Part shown: positions 1 through 6,280 of the stretch, one piece after another | Position numbering within the stretch: the first letter of the stretch is position 1 | How the letters are laid out: each line of letters opens with the position of its first letter | Assembly: GCA_020635455.1 (NCBI GenBank) | Contig: JACJZT010000015.1 | Span: 1 to 7,451, forward strand | Length of the DNA stretch: 7,451 nt | Source of the DNA: Flavobacteriales bacterium | Lineage (GTDB): Bacteria > Bacteroidota > Bacteroidia > NS11-12g > UBA9320 | Reading direction: 5' to 3' | The notes under the pieces: model-generated | The model's input: only the letters and a program-made list of their open reading frames with translations | What the model was told of the DNA's origin: nothing | Databases searched by the model: none | Position numbers and translations under genes: made by a program

Positions 1-117
1 CAGCGGGTTCTAAAACCAGAAAGCATTTCAATTATCATTGTTGGAAATGCATACAAGGTCCGAAAATCATTGAACGATCTGGGTTACGGAAAGATCAAGG
101 AGATCAAGCTCGACTAA
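1..117 (+). CDS. C-terminal fragment of a probable M16-family (insulinase-like) zinc protease
   Basis: The frame is open from base 1 to a TAA at 115-117 and gives the last 38 residues of a protein whose start lies before the window. The fragment reads as a strand ending in IIIVGNA, then a helix with VRKSLNDLGYG, then a KIKEIKLD tail. This matches the usual C-terminal end of M16 peptidases in Bacteroidota: a '-kP-ivvvGda--v---L--lGy--v-eid' pattern at the end of the last M16 domain. The zinc-binding HXXEH motif would lie far upstream, or may be absent if this is the inactive partner of an M16 pair, so activity cannot be judged. A strong terminator 20 bp downstream shows that it ends its transcription unit. 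The family call rests on a short pattern and is moderate; the reading frame itself is convincing. Confidence 0.55.
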   Translation, partial: QRVLKPESISIIIVGNAYKVRKSLNDLGYGKIKEIKLD

Positions 118-136
118 GTTTAAACTAAAATACTCT

Positions 137-168
137 AAAGGGTTGTTCGTTTTGGGCAACCCTTTTTT
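137..168 (+). terminator. Rho-independent terminator after the M16-like gene
   Basis: A perfect 9-bp inverted repeat, AAAGGGTTG (137-145) and CAACCCTTT (157-165), encloses an 11-base loop, and a run of six T (163-168) overlaps the descending arm. It lies 20 bp after the stop codon at 117 and ends transcription before the histidine kinase promoter region. This is the clearest terminator in the window. Confidence 0.9.
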
Positions 169-192
169 ATTACCCTGTGCTCAGATTCCATG

Positions 193-223
193 TTGCTAGA
201 AGAAAATTAAATGAGCATATTTG
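193..223 (+). promoter_or_regulatory. Candidate promoter of the histidine kinase gene, overlapping a 12-bp dyad
   Basis: A TTG at 193-195 is followed after 20 bp by CATATTTG (216-223). This fits the Bacteroidota -33/-7 layout (TTG, about 20 bp, TAnnTTTG) with one mismatch in the first -7 base. The start codon is at 239, so the leader would be only about 9 nt, which is common in this phylum. The -7-like element sits inside a dyad, AGCA-TATT-TGCT (214-225). The same eight bases occur before the response regulator gene. Assignment is by pattern only. Confidence 0.45.
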
Positions 224-238
224 CTTTCTTCATAATTC

Positions 239-1372
239 ATGAAATTAAAGCTTCTATTCTTTTTGATCATAGTTTATGTGATCGCCGGATTTGGCTGGTG
301 GTCGTACTCACTGATCAAATTCAGCAATAATGAATACAAACTTAAGTTGCAATTACTTGAAAAAGACAAGTTGAGTTCAGCATGGAAAATGGTGGAAGTA
401 GGCAAATTGAATCAATTTGTTTCTTCACAAGCCGATACGGTTGTAGTGAACGATGTTAAATTCTCTGCCGACATCGAGCAGATGAATTTGTTCTTAAGCA
501 AGGTTTTTCACGATCGCTTTATTCTAATCGTTAATAAAGGAAAATATCCTGTTGCCACGGTTGAGATAAACCCTGAAACCGTAAAGAAATTGCAAAAGGA
601 ACTCCGATTGAAGAAAAGGAGTTTTGCGATAGAAGCAATATTGCTCACTTTGCTGATCGCCACAGGCATTTTTGGAGTTTATTACAGTGTTAGCATCGTA
701 TTTGATCTTAATAAACAACAGAACAACTTTCTATTATCCGTTACCCACGAATTAAAAACTCCCATAGCCGCCATTAAACTTATCGGTGAAACCATGCTTA
801 AGAGGAAACTTCCCCCGGAAAAGCAGGAAGAATTACTTGGTGTGATACTTGATAACACCACCAGGCTTGAAGATATGACCGAGAATATGCTTACTGCAAT
901 GCAAATGGAGAGCAATAAGTACAACATCAAGAAAGAAGAATTGAACTTGTCGGAAATTCTTGAGAACGTAAAACACAATTTTGCCCTAAAAAATAATATG
1001 CTGGGCGAAATTGAAGAACACATCTCCTTTTACGGCGATCCTGTTTTGCTCAAAATGACCATAAACAATCTGGTTGAGAACGCCATTAAATATTCTGACA
1101 ACAAACCGGTTGAATTGAACCTCTATGAAGCCAACGACCACATTATCATTGAAGTAAAGGATCAGGGCATTGGCATTGATCCTTCACAGAGAAAAAAGAT
1201 CTTTAAACGATTTTACAGGATACAGGATGAAGAAACCCGCGAAACAAAAGGCAGTGGTTTGGGATTGTTTATCGTAAAGCAGGCTGTTGAGAAACATAAA
1301 GGCAAAATAATCATCAGCGATAACACGCCTTCCGGTACTGTTTTTACCCTGCAATTCAAAGCCCTTGATTAG
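239..1372 (+). CDS. Membrane-bound sensor histidine kinase, no HAMP domain
   Basis: This 377-residue protein is the sensor of a two-component system: it would autophosphorylate on a histidine with ATP and pass the phosphate to the response regulator encoded next. A first membrane segment spans about residues 5-26 and a second about 129-154. The roughly 100 residues between them should be periplasmic and match no sensor fold that I recognise. The HisKA helix carries the phospho-acceptor His170 in SVTHELKTP. The ATPase domain has an N box (NNLVENAIKYS, 276-286), a G1 box (DQGIGID, 308-314), an F box (FKRFYR, 322-327) and a G2 box (GSGLGLFIVKQ, 338-348), so all catalytic elements are present. 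HisKA begins almost directly after the second membrane segment, leaving no room for HAMP or PAS. ATG 239 gives a good N-terminal membrane anchor. The signal sensed cannot be told. The partner gene is 111 bp downstream. Confidence 0.93.
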   Translation: MKLKLLFFLIIVYVIAGFGWWSYSLIKFSNNEYKLKLQLLEKDKLSSAWKMVEVGKLNQFVSSQADTVVVNDVKFSADIEQMNLFLSKVFHDRFILIVNKGKYPVATVEINPETVKKLQKELRLKKRSFAIEAILLTLLIATGIFGVYYSVSIVFDLNKQQNNFLLSVTHELKTPIAAIKLIGETMLKRKLPPEKQEELLGVILDNTTRLEDMTENMLTAMQMESNKYNIKKEELNLSEILENVKHNFALKNNMLGEIEEHISFYGDPVLLKMTINNLVENAIKYSDNKPVELNLYEANDHIIIEVKDQGIGIDPSQRKKIFKRFYRIQDEETRETKGSGLGLFIVKQAVEKHKGKIIISDNTPSGTVFTLQFKALD

Positions 1373-1381
1373 GTCAAATTA

Positions 1382-1418
1382 ATATCATTAAAAGTATTTG
1401 ATGATGTTCAAATGATAT
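1382..1418 (+). repeat. Nested inverted repeats in the kinase-regulator gap
   Basis: An 8-bp perfect inverted repeat, ATATCATT (1382-1389) and AATGATAT (1411-1418), flanks 21 bp. A second inverted repeat overlaps its right arm: ATTTGA (1396-1401) and TCAAAT (1408-1413) with a 6-base loop. No T run follows, so this is not a standard terminator of the kinase gene. It lies just upstream of the -7-like element of the regulator gene, where an operator would be expected. Binding by the encoded OmpR-type regulator or another dimeric protein is an inference. Confidence 0.4.
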
Positions 1419-1423
1419 AAACA

Positions 1424-1435
1424 TACATATTTGTA
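1424..1435 (+). promoter_or_regulatory. Candidate -7 region of the response regulator gene within a dyad
   Basis: The dyad TACA-TATT-TGTA contains CATATTTG (1426-1433), identical to the -7-like element before the kinase gene. It would place transcription start near 1440 and leave a leader of about 44 nt before ATG 1484. A TTTG at 1397-1400 is 25 bp upstream, longer than the usual 17-23 bp gap, so the -33 part is weak. The element suggests that the regulator can be transcribed separately from the kinase. Confidence 0.35.
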
Positions 1436-1483
1436 CGACAATATTCGTTACAAACTCAACCTGATATTCCAAATAAAGAAAAT

Positions 1484-2176
1484 ATGAAAAAAAGAATTTT
1501 GCTTTTAGAAGACGAGAAAAACCTGGCCGATGTTTTGAAATTAAATTTGGAACTTGAGGGTTACAATCCTGTTGTGGTTCATGATGGGCAGGCTGCCATT
1601 GCTAAGTTCAAGGAGGAAAAGTTCGATCTTGCCATACTCGACATTATGGTGCCAAATATTGACGGAATTGGAGTTGCTGAAAGCATTCGGCTCAACGATA
1701 CCGCAATTCCCATAATGTTTTTATCCGCAAAAGGTTCGGCAGAAGACAGGGTCTTAGGTCTTAAAAAAGGAGGCGATGATTACATTACCAAACCTTTTAA
1801 TCTGGAAGAATTGTTTTTAAGAATTAAAAAACTGTTAAACAGAAATGAGCCTTTGCCTTTAAAAAGCAACCTCAATGAATACAGTTTTGGTAATAATTTT
1901 ATCAACTTCGATAGCTATGAGGCCAAGGGTACCAACGGGACTTTTTCACTAACCAAAAAAGAAGCTCTTCTATTAAAATTACTGATTGAGAACAAAAATG
2001 AAGTGGTCAGCAGAGAAAAAATACTTCAAACTGTTTGGGGGTATTCAGTTTATCCATCTACCCGCACCATTGATAATTTTATACTTGCTTTCAGAAAATA
2101 TTTTGAAGTAGATCCAAAGAACCCTGTTCATTTTAAATCACTCAGGGGAGTGGGTTACAAATTCAATGAATCTTAA
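1484..2176 (+). CDS. OmpR/PhoB-type response regulator transcription factor
   Basis: This 230-residue DNA-binding regulator is the probable partner of the kinase just upstream. The receiver domain covers about residues 3-120. It has the acidic pocket (E9, D10, E11), the phospho-acceptor Asp53 in AILDIMVP, the switch residue Ser81 in FLSAKG, and Lys103 in YITKPF, so phosphorylation chemistry should be intact. The winged-helix domain covers about 133-228, with a recognition helix around STRTIDNFILAFRKYF (192-207) and the end RGVGYKF typical of the OmpR family. The recognition helix differs from the usual 'TVDVHISRLRKKL' form, which may mean a divergent DNA site. The start is the first ATG, next to an A-rich stretch rather than a clear Shine-Dalgarno. 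The gene lies 111 bp after the kinase. That gap may hold its own promoter, although read-through from the kinase is also possible because no terminator is seen. Target genes cannot be told. Confidence 0.94.
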   Translation: MKKRILLLEDEKNLADVLKLNLELEGYNPVVVHDGQAAIAKFKEEKFDLAILDIMVPNIDGIGVAESIRLNDTAIPIMFLSAKGSAEDRVLGLKKGGDDYITKPFNLEELFLRIKKLLNRNEPLPLKSNLNEYSFGNNFINFDSYEAKGTNGTFSLTKKEALLLKLLIENKNEVVSREKILQTVWGYSVYPSTRTIDNFILAFRKYFEVDPKNPVHFKSLRGVGYKFNES

Positions 2177-2206
2177 AGCTCATTGGGAAATTATTGAAGC
2201 ATTATA

Positions 2207-2222
2207 GGGTATTTTTATACCC
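2207..2222 (+). other. Small GGGTAT-TTTT-ATACCC hairpin between the regulator gene and guaA
   Basis: A perfect 6-bp stem with a TTTT loop lies 30 bp after the response regulator stop and about 50 bp before the guaA start. No T run follows on either strand, so it is a poor rho-independent terminator. It could stabilise the 3' end of the regulator mRNA or act as a protein-binding dyad. It lies upstream of the predicted guaA -7 element and so would probably not be in the guaA leader. Confidence 0.4.
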
Positions 2223-2254
2223 AAAGACATAACAAGGCTTCATTAAATATTTAC

Positions 2255-2262
2255 TACTTTTG
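2255..2262 (+). promoter_or_regulatory. -7 promoter element of the guaA operon
   Basis: TACTTTTG matches the Bacteroidota -7 consensus TAnnTTTG exactly and lies 12 bp before ATG 2275, giving a very short leader. No TTG is found at the expected -33 distance (about 2231-2237). This element supports the ATG at 2275: the upstream in-frame TTG at 2260-2262 lies inside the -7 element and would not be in the transcript. Confidence 0.55.
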
Positions 2263-2274
2263 CCTTCCTTAAAT

Positions 2275-3804
2275 ATGAAGGCAGACACAATTCTTATTCT
2301 CGATTTCGGTTCCCAGTTCACACAACTTATCGCCCGCAGAATAAGGGAGTTAAATGTGTTTTCCGAGATTCATCCGTTCAATCATATTCCTGATAACCTT
2401 GAAAATTATAAAGGAATTGTTTTGTCGGGAAGCCCTTGTTCGGTCAACGATGAAAACGCACCGGACATACCCTTGGAAATTTTTGATTGCGGATTACCGG
2501 TGCTCGGGCTTTGTTATGGCGCTCAGCTGATGGCTCTCAAACACGGAGGAAAGGTTTCTGCATCCGATCATCGTGAATATGGACGGGCTCCTTTGGGCTT
2601 CCACAAGGATTCAACCATTTTTGAAGGAACCCGGCAGCATTCGGTCGTATGGATGAGCCATGGAGATGCCATTACCATTTTGCCGAAAGTATTTGAGGTT
2701 CTTGCAGAAACTGAAAATGGATTACTGGCTGCTTTTCAGTATCTTGATAAACCCATATACGGTTTGCAGTTTCATCCTGAGGTTACCCATACGGAAGAAG
2801 GAAAAACATTTATAAAGAATTTTGTGGTAGATGTGTGCAAATGCGATCAAAGCTGGACCCCGGATAATTTTGTGCAGTCAAGTGTTGCCGAGATCAGGGA
2901 AAGGGTAGGTCAGGATAAAGTGATCATGGGATTGTCCGGAGGTGTGGACAGTACTGTAGCAGCAAAATTGATCCATGAAGCCATTGGCGATCATTTGTAT
3001 TGCATATTTATAGACAATGGTTTGCTGCGCAAAAATGAGTATCACCTTGTGCTCGAAGCCTATAAAGAACTGGGCCTCAACATTATTCCCATCGATGCAG
3101 GCAGCAGGTTTCTGTCGGAATTGTCGGGAGTTAGTGATCCGGAAACCAAAAGAAAGATCATTGGAAGGGTTTTTGTGGAAGTTTTTGAGGAGGAGTCGAA
3201 AAAAGTGGAAAATGCAAAATGGCTTGGTCAGGGGACCATATATCCGGATGTAATTGAATCGGTTAGCGTTAAAGGTCCGTCAGCAACCATTAAATCGCAC
3301 CATAATGTTGGGGGCTTGCCAGAAAATATGGCCCTTAAGGTTCTGGAACCCATCAATACCTTATTTAAAGATGAAGTAAGGAGAGTTGGAACTTCTCTCG
3401 AACTGCCTAAGGCAATATTGCAAAGACACCCGTTCCCGGGGCCGGGCCTGGCCATTCGTATTGTTGATGACATTACTTCAGAGAAGGTCAGAATTTTACA
3501 GGAAGCCGATGATATTTTTATTGGCAATCTTAAAAGTTTCGAATTATACGATAAGGTATGGCAGGCAGGAGCGATTTTTTTACCTGTTCGATCGGTTGGC
3601 GTTATGGGTGATGAAAGAACGTATCAGAATGTGATCTGTTTGCGAGCGGTAACTTCTGTAGATGGAATGACCGCAGATTGGGCAGACTTGCCGAGAGATT
3701 TTCTGGTTAAAACCTCTAATGACATCATAAACAAAGTAAAAGGAATAAATCGTGTGGTTTACGATATTAGTTCAAAACCGCCTGCTACAATTGAGTGGGA
3801 ATAA
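2275..3804 (+). CDS. guaA: Glutamine-hydrolysing GMP synthase
   Basis: GuaA makes GMP from XMP, ATP and glutamine, the last step of guanine nucleotide synthesis, in the cytoplasm. The 509-residue protein has a class I glutamine amidotransferase domain (about 5-190) with the catalytic triad Cys80 in GLCYGAQ, His167 and Glu169 in FHPEV. It then has an ATP pyrophosphatase domain (about 200-390) with the P-loop SGGVDS (221-226), and a GMP-synthase C-terminal domain with HPFPGPGLA (385-393) and the conserved end KPPATIEWE. The length is normal and every key motif is intact. I chose ATG 2275. A longer reading from TTG 2260 adds five residues but overlaps the probable -7 element, and the family usually starts within a few residues of the LILDFGSQ strand. 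It is the first gene of an apparent operon: the next gene begins 3 bp after the stop. No purine riboswitch is visible. Confidence 0.97.
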   Translation: MKADTILILDFGSQFTQLIARRIRELNVFSEIHPFNHIPDNLENYKGIVLSGSPCSVNDENAPDIPLEIFDCGLPVLGLCYGAQLMALKHGGKVSASDHREYGRAPLGFHKDSTIFEGTRQHSVVWMSHGDAITILPKVFEVLAETENGLLAAFQYLDKPIYGLQFHPEVTHTEEGKTFIKNFVVDVCKCDQSWTPDNFVQSSVAEIRERVGQDKVIMGLSGGVDSTVAAKLIHEAIGDHLYCIFIDNGLLRKNEYHLVLEAYKELGLNIIPIDAGSRFLSELSGVSDPETKRKIIGRVFVEVFEEESKKVENAKWLGQGTIYPDVIESVSVKGPSATIKSHHNVGGLPENMALKVLEPINTLFKDEVRRVGTSLELPKAILQRHPFPGPGLAIRIVDDITSEKVRILQEADDIFIGNLKSFELYDKVWQAGAIFLPVRSVGVMGDERTYQNVICLRAVTSVDGMTADWADLPRDFLVKTSNDIINKVKGINRVVYDISSKPPATIEWE

Positions 3805-3807
3805 ATT

Positions 3808-4932
3808 ATGAGATTCAGGTTAATTGTCATAGTACTTTTATTATTTCTCCAGCATCTGAATGCCGGTCCACAGAAGGATACAACTTATAGAATAGCCATA
3901 ATTCTTCCTTTTCACTGGAACGATTATACAGGTCAGAATATTAACCGTTCAAACATCATGCTCGATTATTACAATGGCTTTCTGGTTGCATTGAAAAACT
4001 ATGAGTCTAAAGGTTTGAACGTAAAACTATACGCTTTTGACAACGAGAACGATACCAATAAGACGAAAGAAATACTTTCTCGTCCTGAGTTAAAAACCAT
4101 GAACTTGATCGTTACTCCGATTATGGAAAGTCATTTGCACATAGTAAATCACTTTTCATCAAAGAACGGCATTATAGCATTTTCGCCATTTACGGCAATC
4201 GACAGTCTGTTTCCGAATAACCCCTTATTTTATAATGCTGCGCCGGCTGAAACTACTAAAGCGAATGAGTTTTATATGTATTATCGCAAAAATTGTCCGG
4301 ATAAGACCTTGCTGATCTTAAAAAGTAAGAACTATTGGGAACAAGGATTTGGTCCGGAACTGCTAAAACTACTGGAAACGAAAAACAACATTGATTACAA
4401 AGTTTTGAATGTTGAGGATCTTTTTAAGGCTGATAGCACATTTTTAGCCCGATCAAAGAAGTACCTGGTTTTTCACAACACGAGGAATAAGAAAGAACTG
4501 GTAATTGTTGGTTCTTTTATGGACCGGCAAAAGGCGAGTTTTGAAATGTTACTGGATTATAAGCCATATATACTTGAGCAGATCGCGCTTGACAGAAGAA
4601 TAAAATACGACATGAAAATCTTGACCGCTGATCATTTTGATGAAACGGACAGTTCCTGGAAAGTGAGGAAATTCAGAAATGAATATCGGGATCAATGTAA
4701 GTTGGAGGTGAGCAGATATGGAGTGATCGGTCACGATCAGGGTACTTTTATTTCTGAAATATTGTTAAAGTACAATCGTTTCAATGCGAACGATTTTACA
4801 GGTGAGCCCTTTCAGTATTTTTCAACTGAATATTTGTTTAAGAAGGACCATCATTGCAATCAAAACAAAGGATTGTTCATACTTCGGAGCGACGATGAAG
4901 GAAAGTTAAGTATTGTGGACTATTCTAAATGA
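3808..4932 (+). CDS. Secreted type-1 periplasmic-binding-fold protein, function unknown
   Basis: This 374-residue protein begins with a signal peptide: a charged start, a hydrophobic core at about 5-15, and a likely cut after LNA at residue 19. There is no lipobox cysteine, so a soluble periplasmic protein is expected. The mature part begins YRIAIILPF (27-35), then a YYNGFLVAL helix (54-62), a VKLYAFDNEND strand and loop (72-82), NLIVTPIMESH (99-109) and IIAFSPFTAID (122-132). That order is the pattern of the type-1 periplasmic binding fold used by amino-acid ABC receptors and LpoA-like proteins. The end resembles Bacteroidota relatives often labelled amino-acid ABC substrate-binding or LysM-containing proteins; here there is no LysM repeat. 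No permease or ATPase genes are nearby, so a transport role is doubtful and an envelope or peptidoglycan-linked role is possible. It is 3 bp after guaA and overlaps the next gene by 4 bp, so translation is probably coupled. Confidence 0.72.
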   Translation: MRFRLIVIVLLLFLQHLNAGPQKDTTYRIAIILPFHWNDYTGQNINRSNIMLDYYNGFLVALKNYESKGLNVKLYAFDNENDTNKTKEILSRPELKTMNLIVTPIMESHLHIVNHFSSKNGIIAFSPFTAIDSLFPNNPLFYNAAPAETTKANEFYMYYRKNCPDKTLLILKSKNYWEQGFGPELLKLLETKNNIDYKVLNVEDLFKADSTFLARSKKYLVFHNTRNKKELVIVGSFMDRQKASFEMLLDYKPYILEQIALDRRIKYDMKILTADHFDETDSSWKVRKFRNEYRDQCKLEVSRYGVIGHDQGTFISEILLKYNRFNANDFTGEPFQYFSTEYLFKKDHHCNQNKGLFILRSDDEGKLSIVDYSK

Positions 4933-6065
4933 GTCCGCGTCAGCAATTTATATTCCGACAATTTCAAAACCTGTTTACCCTGTATAAAGGGGAAATTCCA
5001 TTCTATCATTATTTAAACTCTTACTTCAGAAAACATAAGAATCTGGGATCAAAAGACAGGAAAATTATAAGGGAGTTATGTTACAGGACCTTCAGATTTG
5101 GCCCTGTTTGGAAAGAACATACCATTGAAGAGGTTTTTTTATGGAACATACCCGATGAAAAGGAAAAAAACGATCTGCTTAAACAGTTTTTTAAGGGTTT
5201 GGCAAGAGTCGAACAGATTCCCGGATTTAAGTATCCTTTTATTGATTTATTATCTGAGAAATTTAATAATCCGGAATATTTCCATAGTCTCAAACATCAG
5301 CCAAAACTATGGATCAGGATCTCAGGTGAATCTGCTGATCTTGCATCGTTTCGAAAAGAAATGAAAGATCTTATATTGTCTGAGGAAGAAAGGGGAAGGT
5401 TTATTTGTTTTGGGATAAAAAACGGAACGGAGGTGGAATCCTTTTCAAAGGATATCGTAGTTCAGGATATTTCTTCCCTTCAAGCCACAGAGTTGATACA
5501 AGTTAAGAAAGGAGACAAGGTTTGGGATATATGTAGTGGAGCAGGAGGGAAGAGTTTGTTTTTAGCACAAACACATCCAAAAGCATTTTTTTATGCGAGT
5601 GATAAACGCAAAAGCATTTTAGACAACCAGGAAGACAGGTTTAATAAAATTGGACTAATTAAGGGAAAACAGGCAATTGTGGATTTGGAATTTCCGGTTG
5701 AACGATTAAAATTTGGAGATGAGGTTATTGATTCTGAAGAATTTGATGTGATCATTGCGGATGTGCCCTGCACGGGTTCAGGGACATGGGCGCGGGAACC
5801 CGAAAACATTTCATTTTTTGATCCGGGTGAATTGGAAAAATATGTTACGAGGCAAAGCAAAATTATGCAAAACAGTCTTCCATTTTTAAAAACGGGAGGA
5901 GATTTGTATTACATAACCTGTTCGGTATTTAGATCAGAAAACGAAGAAATGATCCGGTATTTGAGCAATTCGAAAGGACTGGAATTAGAATGGATGAAAT
6001 ATATAGAAGGCTATGAACTTGGTGCCGACACACTTTTTATTGCACGATTAAGAAAGACCATTTGA
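4929..6065 (+). CDS. RsmB/NOP-family SAM-dependent rRNA (cytosine-5) methyltransferase
   Basis: This 378-residue enzyme should transfer a methyl group from S-adenosylmethionine to carbon 5 of a cytosine in RNA, most likely 16S rRNA as RsmB does at C967 in E. coli. The N-terminal helical region (about 1-125) includes LGSKDRKIIRELCYRTFR (39-56), the NusB-like pattern of RsmB proteins. The Rossmann domain has the lead-in VQDISSLQA (178-186), the SAM loop DICSGAGGKS (200-209), motif IV ADVPCTGSGTW (277-287) with Cys281, and motif VI YYITCSVFRSENEE (327-340) with the nucleophile Cys331. It ends GADTLFIARLRK, as relatives do. The SAM loop has SGAGGK where the family consensus is AAPGGK, a variant I associate with Bacteroidota members. 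At 378 residues it is shorter than E. coli RsmB, so the exact target base is uncertain and no symbol is given. Its ATG shares bases with the preceding stop (ATGA), so it is the third gene of the guaA operon. Confidence 0.88.
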   Translation: MSPRQQFIFRQFQNLFTLYKGEIPFYHYLNSYFRKHKNLGSKDRKIIRELCYRTFRFGPVWKEHTIEEVFLWNIPDEKEKNDLLKQFFKGLARVEQIPGFKYPFIDLLSEKFNNPEYFHSLKHQPKLWIRISGESADLASFRKEMKDLILSEEERGRFICFGIKNGTEVESFSKDIVVQDISSLQATELIQVKKGDKVWDICSGAGGKSLFLAQTHPKAFFYASDKRKSILDNQEDRFNKIGLIKGKQAIVDLEFPVERLKFGDEVIDSEEFDVIIADVPCTGSGTWAREPENISFFDPGELEKYVTRQSKIMQNSLPFLKTGGDLYYITCSVFRSENEEMIRYLSNSKGLELEWMKYIEGYELGADTLFIARLRKTI

Positions 6066-6118
6066 AAGAAATGTAACTTGAATTGATACTTTTTGGTTCC
6101 GGAATTTCTAAGAAATAG

Positions 6119-6142
6119 AAAACAAATATTCTTTTTTGTTTT
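6119..6142 (+). terminator. Weak AT-rich hairpin, possible end of the guaA operon
   Basis: AAAACAAA (6119-6126) and TTTGTTTT (6135-6142) form a perfect 8-bp stem with an 8-base loop that contains part of the T run (6132-6137). It lies 53 bp after the methyltransferase stop at 6065. The stem has only one G-C pair and there is little T run beyond it, so termination would be inefficient. A shorter hairpin, ATTTC-TAA-GAAAT, lies just upstream. It is the best terminator candidate in this gap, but a weak one. Confidence 0.3.
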
Positions 6143-6213
6143 TCAATTTAAATTTTCCTGATGTTTTATTGAGGCAACTTTTCCCTGGTTTTGGAATAAT
6201 TTATTTTGTCATT

Positions 6214-6243
6214 ATGATTTGAACTGTATACAGCGTGTTTCAT
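6214..6243 (+). promoter_or_regulatory. Palindromic operator- or recombination-site-like dyad upstream of the integrase
   Basis: CTGTATACAG (6224-6233) is a perfect 10-bp palindrome. ATGA (6214-6217) and TCAT (6240-6243) are placed exactly symmetrically around the same centre, giving a 30-bp discontinuous dyad. Its right half covers the position where a -33 element would lie for the -7 box at 6258. A tandem heptamer, TTCATCG and TTCATAG (6239-6252), overlaps its right end. Placement between promoter elements suggests a binding site for a dimeric repressor, or for the recombinase itself. Confidence 0.45.
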
Positions 6244-6257
6244 CGTTCATAGTAATT

Positions 6258-6265
6258 TATATTTG
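6258..6265 (+). promoter_or_regulatory. -7 promoter element of the integrase gene
   Basis: TATATTTG is an exact match to TAnnTTTG and lies 15 bp before ATG 6281. No TTG is found at the usual -33 distance; that place is taken by the right half of the palindromic dyad. The element supports ATG 6281 as the start, because the in-frame TTG at 6263-6265 falls within the -7 box. Confidence 0.5.
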
Positions 6266-6280
6266 GTTGATTTATGGAAT

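Noticed and set aside
682..1023. Minus-strand open frame of 113 codons inside the histidine kinase gene
   Set aside because: It lies opposite the HisKA and ATPase coding region, its translation shows no recognisable domain, and the + strand gene has all expected motifs.
2177..2274. Purine riboswitch before guaA
   Set aside because: The predicted start of transcription leaves a leader of only a few bases, and the small hairpin upstream does not resemble a three-way junction aptamer.
2260..2274. Five-residue N-terminal extension of GuaA from TTG 2260
   Set aside because: The TTG lies in the exact -7 element, and the family normally starts a few residues before the LILDFGSQ strand, as ATG 2275 does.
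3808..4932. Substrate-binding subunit of an ABC transporter
   Set aside because: The fold fits, but there is no permease or ATPase gene nearby and the operon partners are unrelated to transport, so a transporter label would go beyond the evidence.
6111..6142. AT-rich hairpins after the methyltransferase as a strong terminator
   Set aside because: The stems are nearly all A-T and most of the T run is in the loop, so the site is listed only as a weak candidate.
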